Of a stretch of DNA of 61,550 bases, positions 1 to 7,972 are shown one piece after another. The notes under the pieces were generated by a model. The model did not search any database and was not told where the DNA came from. It saw nothing but the letters and a program-made list of their open reading frames with translations. Made by a program: the position numbers and the translations under genes. The stretch comes from Thermoplasmata archaeon (GTDB lineage Archaea > Thermoplasmatota > Thermoplasmata > Thermoplasmatales > ARK-15): positions 1 through 61,550 of the forward strand of contig JAGDXS010000021.1 of assembly GCA_023261755.1 (NCBI GenBank), given 5' to 3'. Numbering within the stretch: the stretch's first letter is position 1; every line of letters begins with the position of its first letter.

Positions 1-68
1 GCGACCTCGAAGGTCAAGGGGGAAGTCGACCACTTTTCCGACTCTCACGATAACATCTTCATGTTATC
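1..68. other. GC-rich, hairpin-rich window edge
   Basis: The first ~48 bases are far richer in G+C than anything around them. They can fold into small hairpins: GACCT/AGGTC at 3-7 and 11-15, and GGTC/GACC at 12-15 and 28-31. A perfect 8-bp inverted repeat, GATAACAT-CTTC-ATGTTATC, follows at 49-68. In an AT-rich archaeon such a patch is often the end of a structured RNA, but I do not recognise the family. A reading frame is open from base 1 to a stop at 172-174, so the tail of a protein gene cannot be excluded. From there to about 226 I see only AT-rich sequence. Confidence 0.25.
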
Positions 69-226
69 ATGGTCAAAAAGCCTTTTTCATGACACCTATA
101 TATGGAAAATTATTTCGGAACATACAGTGATATATGAAATGAAAAATTTAAAAGAAGGTGAGGTTAAAGATTGAGAAATAAGGGGTATAAAAGGGAAATA
201 ATTTCAGGATGTAACATAATAAAAAT

Positions 227-1141
227 TTATGAAATAAATTTAAAAATTTCAACTAAATAAGGTATAATTGTTATAATAGTTAAAATTATTATTAAAATGG
301 ATAAAAACATCATCCATATAGACAATCTTGATAATCTAATTATGTTAAAATCCGTAGACTTGCCACCTAAGAAATCCATAATTTTTTCCCACATCTCAAT
401 TAATTGATTTTCCTCAATTATATTTTCATGTTTATTGTTTTCAATGTCCTTTATTTTCTTTTTATATAATAGATTTTGATAAATATTGTTTGTTATGTTT
501 CTCATTAAATAATGCATATTTTTGTTGAATTTTTTCCTATTTGAATATAAAATGATGGATGGCGAACTTATCCTAATGTTATAAATCGGCTGAAATATTG
601 AAAATTTTATGTAAGGTCTTATTATTTCAAATTCAACTGTTGTTGATATATCAGGAATCTGTTTCTGAGTATAACCTTTGACAATTATGAAAAGATAAGT
701 ATAATAATAAATTACTTTCTGTTCTTCATTTATAACAGCTTTATTAATTTCATCCTTTATTTTTTCCATTAGAGCGTCTGTATATTTTTTAAAATTTTTT
801 CTTAAATCTCTTAAATTTTTAAATAAATCTTTTTTTTCAGATTTAATTTTATATTGAAAAAAAAAGCGATGATGATAATAACCAAATTCTATTTCTTCAC
901 TTTTAAAAATATCCCAATCATTTGACCAAATATGATCATATTTAAGCATTTTTTCACAACAATTTATCAATTTAAAAACATAAAAATCCCATTTTTCATT
1001 TTCTTCTACATATAAAGAATTGCTTTTAAAAAAAGCTAATAAATTATTATTTATATTATTAAGTACCACATTATCTAAAATTATAGCATCATTTTTAAAT
1101 TTAAAAAGACCTAAGTTATAAAATTCAATTTCAGTTCTCAA
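227..1141 (-). CDS. Unrecognised 304-aa protein with C-terminal membrane anchor
   Basis: I do not recognise this protein. It is rich in Lys, Asn, Ile, Phe and Tyr. The first ~270 residues look soluble, and the last ~30 (about 272-302) form a hydrophobic segment containing ILIIILTIITIIPYL. It is therefore probably tail-anchored with its bulk in the cytoplasm. Charged helical stretches near residues 100-140 may be coiled coil. Its start overlaps the end of the upstream HAD phosphatase gene by 11 nt, so the two are probably co-transcribed. Its very AT-rich codon use and the nearby transposase remnant suggest an accessory gene. No function is proposed. Confidence 0.6.
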   Translation of the reverse strand: MRTEIEFYNLGLFKFKNDAIILDNVVLNNINNNLLAFFKSNSLYVEENEKWDFYVFKLINCCEKMLKYDHIWSNDWDIFKSEEIEFGYYHHRFFFQYKIKSEKKDLFKNLRDLRKNFKKYTDALMEKIKDEINKAVINEEQKVIYYYTYLFIIVKGYTQKQIPDISTTVEFEIIRPYIKFSIFQPIYNIRISSPSIILYSNRKKFNKNMHYLMRNITNNIYQNLLYKKKIKDIENNKHENIIEENQLIEMWEKIMDFLGGKSTDFNIIRLSRLSIWMMFLSILIIILTIITIIPYLVEIFKFIS

Positions 1142-1829
1142 ATATTACATCTCCAATCAATTTATTTATTATTTTAAACATTTGAGATGAATCTTTCACA
1201 TATATTATATTATTAATATTATATTTTTCTTTGCCCAAATAAATAAGATATTTGGTCTCTTTTGCCATTGTTAAATCCACCTCTGAATCACCAACACTTA
1301 TAATTTCATCAGCATCTAGGTTTAAATATTCCTTTAACTTTTTTATTGCATTACCCTTATTAATTTCTTTTGGCAGTAAATCAAGAGCATCTATGTGAAT
1401 GATCAACTTAATAGATTTATTAATATATCTTTTATAAGTTTTAATTATATATTCAGATATTTTTTTTAGATTAGATTTTTTCGCATAAACTGAAAATTGA
1501 ATTTTATTATTTGGTGACCATATATTTTTGTATTTTTTTAAAACATCCATCTTTATTTTGCTAATAATTTTTTTATTGCGGAATATGATTTCTTTAGAAT
1601 CCTTATAAATAAAAATTCTTCCACCATTTTCACCTATCAATGCTATTGGTTTTATGCCTAAAGCCCTAGAAAATCCCATTAAATAATCAATATTTTTACC
1701 AGACGCTATTATTATTTTTACCATTTTTTGAATTTTTTTAAGCTCATTCCTTGTTTTATCGCTCATTGGAACACCTATAGGAGCTAAAACACCATCAAGA
1801 TCAAAAATAATGTATTTTATTTTGTTCAT
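1131..1829 (-). CDS. HAD-superfamily (type IIB-like) phosphatase
   Basis: This is a haloacid-dehalogenase phosphohydrolase of 232 aa. Motif I is FDLDGV near residue 9 (nucleophile and acid/base Asp), motif II is the Ser of IIASGK near 42, the motif III Lys lies in NKGNAIKKL, and motif IV is GDSEVD near 180. The central cap and the length fit the Cof/phosphoglycolate-phosphatase type IIB group common in archaea. The substrate cannot be read from sequence; a sugar phosphate or phosphoglycolate is likely by family. It is the first gene of a pair with the membrane-anchored protein downstream. A TATA-like AAATATTAAATAG lies upstream at about 1855-1866. Confidence 0.75.
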   Translation of the reverse strand: MNKIKYIIFDLDGVLAPIGVPMSDKTRNELKKIQKMVKIIIASGKNIDYLMGFSRALGIKPIALIGENGGRIFIYKDSKEIIFRNKKIISKIKMDVLKKYKNIWSPNNKIQFSVYAKKSNLKKISEYIIKTYKRYINKSIKLIIHIDALDLLPKEINKGNAIKKLKEYLNLDADEIISVGDSEVDLTMAKETKYLIYLGKEKYNINNIIYVKDSSQMFKIINKLIGDVIFEN

Positions 1830-1899
1830 TCTGGATAATTTAAAGTAAATCTTCTATTTAATATTTACTTAGATTCATTAGCTTTTGCTAGTGTTATTG

Positions 1900-2338
1900 T
1901 GTTTTCGTAAAGGCTTATGGCATCTTTGTCTTAATTCCTTATTACCATACTTTTTTTCAATATTTCTCTTGTATTTTATTATGAGAGATCTTGATTCCTC
2001 TTTCCTTGAGATGCTTTTCTATTGAAAGTGCTCAGCTTTCGGGATTTTCTTTTCTCACTCTATATACGAGCATTTTCATTTCTTCTGTTATTGGATCCTT
2101 TTTCTTCCCTGGATTTTTAATTCTACATTCCTTCTAGCTTGTATTTTCTATATATCATATTTAAATATCTCGGTGTTATATTCATGATCATTGCAATCTC
2201 ATAGGAACTCACTCTTTTTTCTTTTTGTTTAATTATCCAATTGATCTTATTCTGTGAGAGTTTGGCAATTAAATTAAGGGAATTGTCTAGGTGTAAATGA
2301 TATCGCCCTATGTATAGGAAATTATTTCGAGATATCAC
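1900..2338 (-). pseudogene. Decayed transposase (IS481/HTH-type) remnant
   Basis: The readable N-terminal part (2123-2338) contains a helix-turn-helix region, NKINWIIKQKEKRVSSYEIA followed by MNITPRYLNMIYRKYKLEG. This resembles the DNA-binding head of IS481-like archaeal transposases. After a TAG at 2123-2125 the similarity resumes in another frame (GRKKDPITEEMKMLVYRVRK, then ENPES) and continues past a further stop as ALSIEKHLKERGIKISHNKI. At least one frameshift and several stops are present, and no catalytic domain survives. I found no clear terminal inverted repeats. It marks a past insertion beside the 227-1829 gene pair. The end near 1900 is approximate. Confidence 0.65.
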
Positions 2339-2491
2339 AACTTTAAAAAGAAATAGAAAATAATTTTTTCCTTTTTTTATTTTTTTAATATTTTAATAGG
2401 CAAAAATGGTAAGCAATTTTAAAACATTAAAAATTTTGCTTGAATTTAATAAAATATTAAAAATTTAAAATCATTACCTAAAAAAATAATT
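2339..2491. other. AT-rich spacer, no gene seen
   Basis: This is low-complexity A/T sequence between the transposase remnant and the PRC-barrel gene. It includes long T runs at about 2364-2390. I see no coding potential, tRNA or clear repeat unit. The T runs could act as a terminator for either flank. Confidence 0.5.
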
Positions 2492-2734
2492 TTATTTTTT
2501 AAGTTCTAAAACAACAACATCCTTCACTGATTTCATGCTATTGAAAGGAACAACAATTCTTCCTTTTGCTTCAACTTCAAACTTTTTTGTATCAAGATCT
2601 TTTGCTGGGTTAATTAATAAATGCATTATATTTCCTTTTTCAATATCTATTACAACATTATCTATAGTTCCAAGAATTTCACCATCGGATGACATAGCTG
2701 TTCTACCTTGCAATTCTGTTATGAACATTTTCAT
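2492..2734 (-). CDS. PRC-barrel domain protein (CdpB-like)
   Basis: This 80-residue protein is a single PRC-barrel. An N-terminal strand (FITELQGRTAM) leads into the hallmark GEILGTIDNVVIDIEKG turn, followed by LLINP and a closing strand (RIVVPFNSMKSVKDVVVL). PRC-barrel proteins mediate protein-protein contacts. In haloarchaea the CdpB PRC-barrel proteins belong to the FtsZ division machinery. Here it is divergent from ftsZ, which supports a division role by inference. I chose the ATG at 2734, preceded by AGGTGAT, over an in-frame GTG three codons upstream that lies within that ribosome site. Confidence 0.8.
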   Translation of the reverse strand: MKMFITELQGRTAMSSDGEILGTIDNVVIDIEKGNIMHLLINPAKDLDTKKFEVEAKGRIVVPFNSMKSVKDVVVLELKK

Positions 2735-2780
2735 TTTTATCACCTGGCATATTTTTGTATGATATTAGAAAGAATTTACA

Positions 2781-2792
2781 ATATTTAAATAT
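2781..2792 (-). promoter_or_regulatory. TATA-like box for the PRC-barrel gene
   Basis: ATATTTAAATAT lies about 47 nt upstream of the PRC-barrel start. This would give a leader of roughly 20 nt that includes the AGGTGAT ribosome site. The element is palindromic, so its direction is inferred from the gene it serves. Confidence 0.45.
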
Positions 2793-2914
2793 TTTTTCTA
2801 TTTTTTATTTTTATATTGATTTGAATGACTTATTTAAAGTAAAAATCAATAATTATGAAGTAAATTCAATAAATGCATAATATTTTTCATATTTTATGGT
2901 ATTCTGATAAAAAA

Positions 2915-2925
2915 GTTTAAATAAG
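2915..2925 (+). promoter_or_regulatory. TATA-like box for ftsZ
   Basis: GTTTAAATAAG fits an archaeal TATA box. It would place transcription start about 25 nt downstream, near 2946. That leaves a short leader carrying the GGGAGG ribosome site just before the ftsZ ATG. Confidence 0.5.
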
Positions 2926-2971
2926 ACAAATGTCATACATTTAATCACTTCCAATTAAGGGAGGCAAAAAA

Positions 2972-4135
2972 ATGAAAAGTATAATTAACAATGCATTGGG
3001 ATACGATCCAGAGAAAGGAGCGCCACCTGTTCAGCAGAAACAGGAAACTCAAACAAATGAGGCAGCACAAATTGTGTCACCAGATGAAGAAGAGTTGAGA
3101 AAATTAGTGGAGCAATTAAAAGTAAATATAAGAATTGTAGGGTGCGGTGGTGGTGGGACAAATACTATTACTAGATTATCCACTTCTGGAATAGTAGGTG
3201 CAACTCTTATTGCTGCAAACACAGATGCTCCACATTTACTCAATGTAAAAGCAAACAGGAAGATTCTTCTGGGTAAGAGATTAACAAGAGGTCTTGGTGC
3301 TGGTGCAGATCCTAGAATAGGCGAAGAGGCTGCAAGAGAGGCAGATGAAGAACTTAGAAATGTTTTGCAAAGATCAGATATAGTTTTCATAACTGCTGGT
3401 ATGGGCGGCGGAACAGGAACTGGTTCTGCACCTTATGTGGCACAGGTAGCCAAAGAGGTGAATCCAGGAACTCTTGTAATTGGTGTAGTAACTCTTCCAT
3501 TTTCTGCAGAGGGAAAAGTGAGAATGGAACAGGCGTTATATGGTTTGGAGAAATTGAAAAGATATTGTGATACAACTATTGTAATACCTAATGATAAGCT
3601 TCTTGAAATAGTGCCTAGATTGCCACTCGACCAAGCTTTCAAGGTAGCTGATGAAGTATTAATGGAAGCTCTCAAGGGTTTAACTGAAATAATAACCAAG
3701 CCAGGTCTTGTGAATATAGATTATGCTGATATAAAGACTGTAATGGCTAACGGCGGCGTTGCAATGATAGGTATAGGAGAATCGGAAAATTCTTCTGATA
3801 GGGTAACTGAGGCTGTAAACGATGCTGTGAACTCTCCTTTAATAGAAGCGGATATAAGACAAGCTAAAGGAGCTCTTGTAAGAATAGTTGGAGATCCAAA
3901 CATGAGCGTATCTGAAGCCCAGAAAGCTGCTGATATTATACAGAAACAAATAAGTCCATCTGCAAAACTAATTTGGGGCGCCTCAATTGATCCTGAACTT
4001 CAAAATAAGGTAAAAGTATTGATTGTAATAACTGGAGTAAAAAGTCCCTACATACTCGATGAGAAAGCATCATTAACAGATATGAAGAAAGCAGCGCATA
4101 TTTCTAGTTTGGATACGGCTATTGACAATCTTTAA
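2972..4135 (+). CDS. ftsZ: Cell division GTPase FtsZ (FtsZ1-like)
   Basis: FtsZ polymerises with GTP to form the division ring at mid-cell. The 387-residue protein has the Rossmann GTP-binding domain starting IRIVGCGGGGTNT (~53-65). The tubulin signature GGGTGTG is at ~145-151. The T7 synergy loop NIDYADIKTVM at ~248-258 keeps the Asp residues needed for GTP hydrolysis across the subunit interface. The first residues, MKSIINNAL, resemble the start of archaeal FtsZ1 rather than FtsZ2. About 50 residues of flexible, Gln/Glu-rich leader precede the GTPase domain. The start is supported by GGGAGG 7 nt upstream. It is divergent from a PRC-barrel gene and followed by a T-rich terminator. Confidence 0.97.
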   Translation: MKSIINNALGYDPEKGAPPVQQKQETQTNEAAQIVSPDEEELRKLVEQLKVNIRIVGCGGGGTNTITRLSTSGIVGATLIAANTDAPHLLNVKANRKILLGKRLTRGLGAGADPRIGEEAAREADEELRNVLQRSDIVFITAGMGGGTGTGSAPYVAQVAKEVNPGTLVIGVVTLPFSAEGKVRMEQALYGLEKLKRYCDTTIVIPNDKLLEIVPRLPLDQAFKVADEVLMEALKGLTEIITKPGLVNIDYADIKTVMANGGVAMIGIGESENSSDRVTEAVNDAVNSPLIEADIRQAKGALVRIVGDPNMSVSEAQKAADIIQKQISPSAKLIWGASIDPELQNKVKVLIVITGVKSPYILDEKASLTDMKKAAHISSLDTAIDNL

Positions 4136-4162
4136 ATTTTTATATTTTTTATTATTTTTGCC
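4136..4162 (+). terminator. T-rich terminator after ftsZ
   Basis: The ftsZ stop is followed at once by several runs of T (ATTTTTATATTTTTT...ATTTTTG). This is the usual archaeal intrinsic termination signal; no hairpin is needed or seen. Confidence 0.5.
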
Positions 4163-4206
4163 TCAGAATTAAAAATTTTTTTATACCGTAATTTCCTACT
4201 CATTTT

Positions 4207-4284
4207 ATGAATTTAATATTATTATCATTTGGTATATTATTGATTTCCATTGGATTATTGTTTCTTGCAATAACATTTTTTTAA
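4207..4284 (+). CDS. Possible 25-residue single-span membrane peptide
   Basis: A short frame begins at ATG 4207 and stops at TAA 4282-4284. It encodes an almost wholly hydrophobic peptide (MNLILLSFGILLISIGLLFL then AITFF), i.e. one membrane span. A TATA-like TTTTTTATA lies about 26 nt upstream, which would suit a leaderless transcript. It sits between the ftsZ terminator and a pseudogene. AT-rich DNA readily yields hydrophobic short frames by chance, so this may not be a gene. Confidence 0.25.
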   Translation: MNLILLSFGILLISIGLLFLAITFF

Positions 4285-4356
4285 AAACAAATTTTTTATT
4301 AAATTTTGAAAAAACATACAAAGTTGATTATCAAATCTTAAATATTTAAAATAAAT

Positions 4357-5917
4357 TTACAAGGAATCATAATTCATCAGAACTTTGGTCATGAAGTAGT
4401 TCTGGTGAGTGAAACTGCAATTGCAAGTGAGACCTTAGGATCAACGCAGATAGGTTTTATAAGTGCATTAGCTGAAAATATTCTCAATGATAGAATTGCG
4501 AATATATTTTTCAATGTTGATAGTGATGAAAACGGTATTGCAAAAAGGGCTCCATACGGACTGGCTAAGGTTGAGGCAAAGTTAAAGGGTCTAGGTATAG
4601 ATGCCGTAATAGCGAGTCCATATCAACTGTACAAAGTAATTGTGGAAAGAACAAAAATGTTGGCATTTGTACTATGGATTGTTTGGATACAGCTACGGCT
4701 CAGGTATTGTTTATTGGATGATAAAACTTGCAGGATTACCTTATAATGGTCTTCCCTATATATCTAGATCTTTTAGGGATGTTCTAAAAATAATAAATAA
4801 TTCATCCTACAGAAAAAGTTTCAAAGTAGTAGTGAGAGGGCCGGCAACCTGGCAGATATCTGATAGTAATATGTAGCGTGAATTAAATATTGATTATCTT
4901 TTTGATGGTGAATTTGAAACTGACGGTCCAAAATTTTTTGAAGATCTTCTTTCTGGAAAAGTCTTGCCAGATAGATTTTTTGCAAGGCCAGCAAATTTGG
5001 AAGATATACCACCAATAATTACACCTGCTAATGGTGGTATGGTTGAAGTAACTAGGGGATGTGGAAGGGGCCGCGCATTTTGCAGTGTAAATTTAAGCGG
5101 AATGATTAAATCTTTCCCATTTGAAGGGAATATTGAAAAAGAAATAAGAATAAACATTTAAAAAGGAAATGTAAAAGGTTTAGGTTTGCACAGTGAAGAA
5201 TATTTCAGGTATGGTGTTAATGGCATTGATCCTAGACCAGAAAAAGTTATAGATCTTATAAAGAAAGCATACAAGCTTGTAAAAACCTATGATGAAGACA
5301 ATACAATTTCTATAGATTTTTCAACTGCTGCAGTTGCTGTCCAGCATTCAAAACTTTTAAGGGAAGTTTGTGAATATGTGAATGAAGGAGGCAGAAAAAC
5401 TTTCATTGAAGTTGGAATAGAAACAGGATCTCCAAGATTGATTGAAAAATTCATGAAGGGAAAGGTTTTACCATATAGACCAAGAGATTATCCAGATATA
5501 ATTGAGAACGGAATAGGAATTTTAAATGATAACGGCTGGATTGTTGTTGGAACCATGATTTTAAATTTCCCTGAAGAAACTAATGATGATATAATCGCAA
5601 ATTTGGAACTTTTGGACAGAATTAAAAAACTAGATGTATTAACATTTCCTCTTCCCTTGATTCCTGTTGCAACGTTCAGACAAAAAGGTTTCACTGCATT
5701 AGATGAAATTCTTGAAGATCCATTGAGAAGAGAATTCATTAAAAAAGCAATTATAAAGGCATTTAACAATGTTGAAGGGAACATAGATATATTGGCTTCA
5801 GGAACAAGGACAATTTTTGAAAGAGTAGCTATAAACATTTTAGGTCTTATATTCCTTAAAATGTTCAAGGATCGCATTGCTAGAAATGAAGGAAATATAA
5901 AATTAAAAAATTTTTAA
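4357..5917 (+). pseudogene. Inactivated B12-binding radical SAM protein
   Basis: The pieces assemble into one cobalamin-binding-domain radical SAM enzyme. The N-terminal B12-type Rossmann domain begins near 4357 (GHEVVLVSETAIASE). At ~4655 the frame shifts (TK, then NVGICTMDCL in frame 3), and at ~4685 it shifts again (GYSYGSGIVYW in frame 2). An in-frame TAG lies at 4874-4876 and a TAA at 5159-5161. The 4Fe-4S motif reads CGRGRAFC where the family has CxxxCxxC, so the middle Cys is Arg. The remaining ~240 residues (5186-5917) still look well conserved, including GIETGSP. With five independent lesions I call it a pseudogene. Conservation between lesions suggests fairly recent loss. No clear start codon remains. 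Confidence 0.85.
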
Positions 5918-5964
5918 ATAATGTTTAGAAAATTATTTTAAATTCTTTGCATTATAAAGGCCCA

Positions 5965-6492
5965 ATGATAGAAGAAATCATTGGGGTACTAGGTTTAATA
6001 TTCTCTTTAATTCCATTGCTTCTGTTACCTTTGAAGGTAAGGGCAGGCATCTTTAAGTATATTCTTCTTTATTTATTTTTAATATTATTTTACATTTCAT
6101 ATCTTGGGTATTATTTTTTCAATAACGAATTTTACTTATTGCTTCTTTACATATTTGAAATGCTATTTTTCTTTAATATGTATAGATCTTACTTAGCGAA
6201 AGAGCTATTTTTGTCTTTGCCTTTAATTTATTATGTAAATGATTTAGCTCTAATTTTTTCTTTCTATTTTGCTACATTTAATCTTGCAGAACTGTTAAAA
6301 AATAAAAGGCAATACAAGAAAGTATCATATCTTGCGATATTTTCTTTAATTTTCTTTGATTTAGCAATAATTATTCAGTTACTTGAAATATTTTCAAGTC
6401 AAATATATATTTCGATTATTTCAGGCTCAATTTTCCTCGTTGGAACTTTACTTTTTGTATTGCCTGCCCTTAGGGTAGTGAGGAAGTCATGA
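5965..6492 (+). CDS. Unrecognised polytopic membrane protein
   Basis: This 175-residue protein consists almost entirely of hydrophobic segments, about six spans, with few charges between them. It has no recognisable family motif. I chose the ATG at 5965; a TTG in frame at 5947 is possible. A TATA-like TTTTAAAT at ~5937-5944 lies about 25 nt upstream of the ATG, fitting a leaderless mRNA. The gene overlaps the following winged-helix gene by 4 nt (ATGA), so the two are translationally coupled. An adjoining DNA-binding protein suggests a membrane sensor/regulator pair, but that is inference. Confidence 0.6.
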   Translation: MIEEIIGVLGLIFSLIPLLLLPLKVRAGIFKYILLYLFLILFYISYLGYYFFNNEFYLLLLYIFEMLFFFNMYRSYLAKELFLSLPLIYYVNDLALIFSFYFATFNLAELLKNKRQYKKVSYLAIFSLIFFDLAIIIQLLEIFSSQIYISIISGSIFLVGTLLFVLPALRVVRKS

Positions 6493-6761
6493 GGAAAAAC
6501 AGGTCTGAAAGCAGGATTATATTCGAACTTCTTGCTATTATTGACTATGAGCAGTGCACATCATCAACAATCATAAGAAAAGCGAATATACCATACAACA
6601 AATTTAAAGAAATAGAAGAGATACTACTAAAGAGGGAATTAATTACCAAGGAAACGAATGGGGATAAATCATATTATAAAATTACTGAAAAAGGGAAGGA
6701 TCTTTTAAAGGGCTGGAGAAAGTTTAAAGAGCTCATGGAATTGTACGGTTTTGAACCATGA
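6489..6761 (+). CDS. Winged-helix DNA-binding protein (HTH_45-like)
   Basis: This is a 90-residue single winged helix. Helices around RIIFELLAIIDYEQCTSSTI and NIPYNKFKEIEEILLKREL lead into a wing (YYKITEKGKDLLKGW). The order and the ITEKG wing match the small archaeal HTH_45/winged-helix regulators related to Sso10a. It probably binds its own operon, but no operator can be defined. Its start overlaps the upstream membrane protein (ATGA), and an MFS gene follows 9 nt after its stop, so the three form one transcription unit. Confidence 0.7.
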   Translation: MRKNRSESRIIFELLAIIDYEQCTSSTIIRKANIPYNKFKEIEEILLKRELITKETNGDKSYYKITEKGKDLLKGWRKFKELMELYGFEP

Positions 6762-6770
6762 GGTCTTAAT

Positions 6771-7904
6771 ATGGAAAAAAGAATTTTCCATGCTACATCG
6801 ATAATACTATCTAGATCCATATACGCGCTTAACTGGTATAATGTATCACCATTGTTCATTTTCATAGGACCATCACTGGCAATAAGCCTTTCACAATTAG
6901 GTCTTGTACCAACTTTCTTTCTTATAGGTGCAGGAGTTTTTCAAATTCCTGCAGGAATAATATCCTCAAAGATAGGGCCTAAAAAAACAGCAATGATTGG
7001 TATGTACATTCTCTCTATATTTACAATTCTTACAGGTTTTTCATGGAACATTTATTCAATATTAATTTTTAGGTTAATTGTAGGGATAGGTGCAGCATTT
7101 TACTTTTCACCAGCAATTGGTATTCTAAAAAATTTATTTGAGCAGAGAAGAGTTGGCCTTGCTATGGGCTTTTACAATGCAGCATTCAACCTTGGTGCGG
7201 GAATTGCTGTATTAACATGGAGTACAGTAGCACAGATCTTTGGATGGAGAGATGCTTTAATCATTTCAGGAGTAATTGGAATAATTATTACAATAGAAAA
7301 TCATTTAACTTTGCCAGAACCTAAACAAGAGAAAACTGGCAAGTTAAGAGAAGTTCTTACAAATAGGAATGTAATTCTCCTTGGAATTGCCCTTGCAGGT
7401 TTCTGGGGTGCCTATTTTGCCACTGCCCAGCTACTTTTCACTTACTTAGTGAAGGAAAGAGAAATTAGTAATATTATTGCAGGTTCAATTTCTTCATTAA
7501 TTCTTTTTTCTGGGGTGGTGGGTGGTCCTTTGGGAGGATACGTTCACGACATTCTTGGCAGAGGAAAATTGCTTCTTGCAATTCTAGGTATCATTTCATC
7601 AATTCTTATTTTATCAATTTTTATGGCAAGTACTATTCTTACATTTATTATAGCCATATTAATTGGCATAGTGGCAGTGAGTATTTTTTCAATACTTTAT
7701 GCCATGCCTGCAAGATACAAAGAAATATCTGAGGAATATATACCTCTGTCAATAGGAATGATCAATTCATTGCAGATTTCAATAGGATCAATAGCACCTT
7801 TCTTGTTTACATATATATCAGATAAATTTTCTTTTAATTTTGGTTGGATATTTCTAGGCATTTTTGTTTTAGTATTTCTACCATTTTTGCTATTCATTAA
7901 ATGA
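6771..7904 (+). CDS. MFS transporter
   Basis: This 377-residue protein has about twelve membrane spans. The MFS loop 2-3 signature is present in reduced form (GIISSKIGPKKTAM, ~63-76). A second half starts near NRNVILLGIALAGFWG, with a repeat of the loop signature at GGYVHDILGRGK. It is likely a secondary transporter driven by the proton gradient; its substrate is unknown. GAGGT lies just before the ATG. It is the third gene of the 5965-7904 unit, so its expression may be governed by the winged-helix protein upstream. Confidence 0.85.
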   Translation: MEKRIFHATSIILSRSIYALNWYNVSPLFIFIGPSLAISLSQLGLVPTFFLIGAGVFQIPAGIISSKIGPKKTAMIGMYILSIFTILTGFSWNIYSILIFRLIVGIGAAFYFSPAIGILKNLFEQRRVGLAMGFYNAAFNLGAGIAVLTWSTVAQIFGWRDALIISGVIGIIITIENHLTLPEPKQEKTGKLREVLTNRNVILLGIALAGFWGAYFATAQLLFTYLVKEREISNIIAGSISSLILFSGVVGGPLGGYVHDILGRGKLLLAILGIISSILILSIFMASTILTFIIAILIGIVAVSIFSILYAMPARYKEISEEYIPLSIGMINSLQISIGSIAPFLFTYISDKFSFNFGWIFLGIFVLVFLPFLLFIK

Positions 7905-7972
7905 AAAATTTTCAAAAAAATTAAATTTTTTAAAACTAAACTTTTTATATTTGAATGAATTGCATCTTGTTT

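Noticed and set aside
2535-2762. 75-codon plus-strand frame near the PRC-barrel gene
   Set aside because: It is the antisense shadow of the PRC-barrel gene, whose motifs and ribosome site are clear.
4650-4690. Programmed frameshifting in the radical SAM gene
   Set aside because: Two shifts within ~40 bases plus two later stops cannot be rescued by one recoding event.
4874-4876. TAG in the radical SAM gene as a pyrrolysine codon
   Set aside because: The same gene also has two frameshifts, a TAA and loss of a cluster cysteine, and no pyrrolysine genes are seen, so simple decay is the better explanation.
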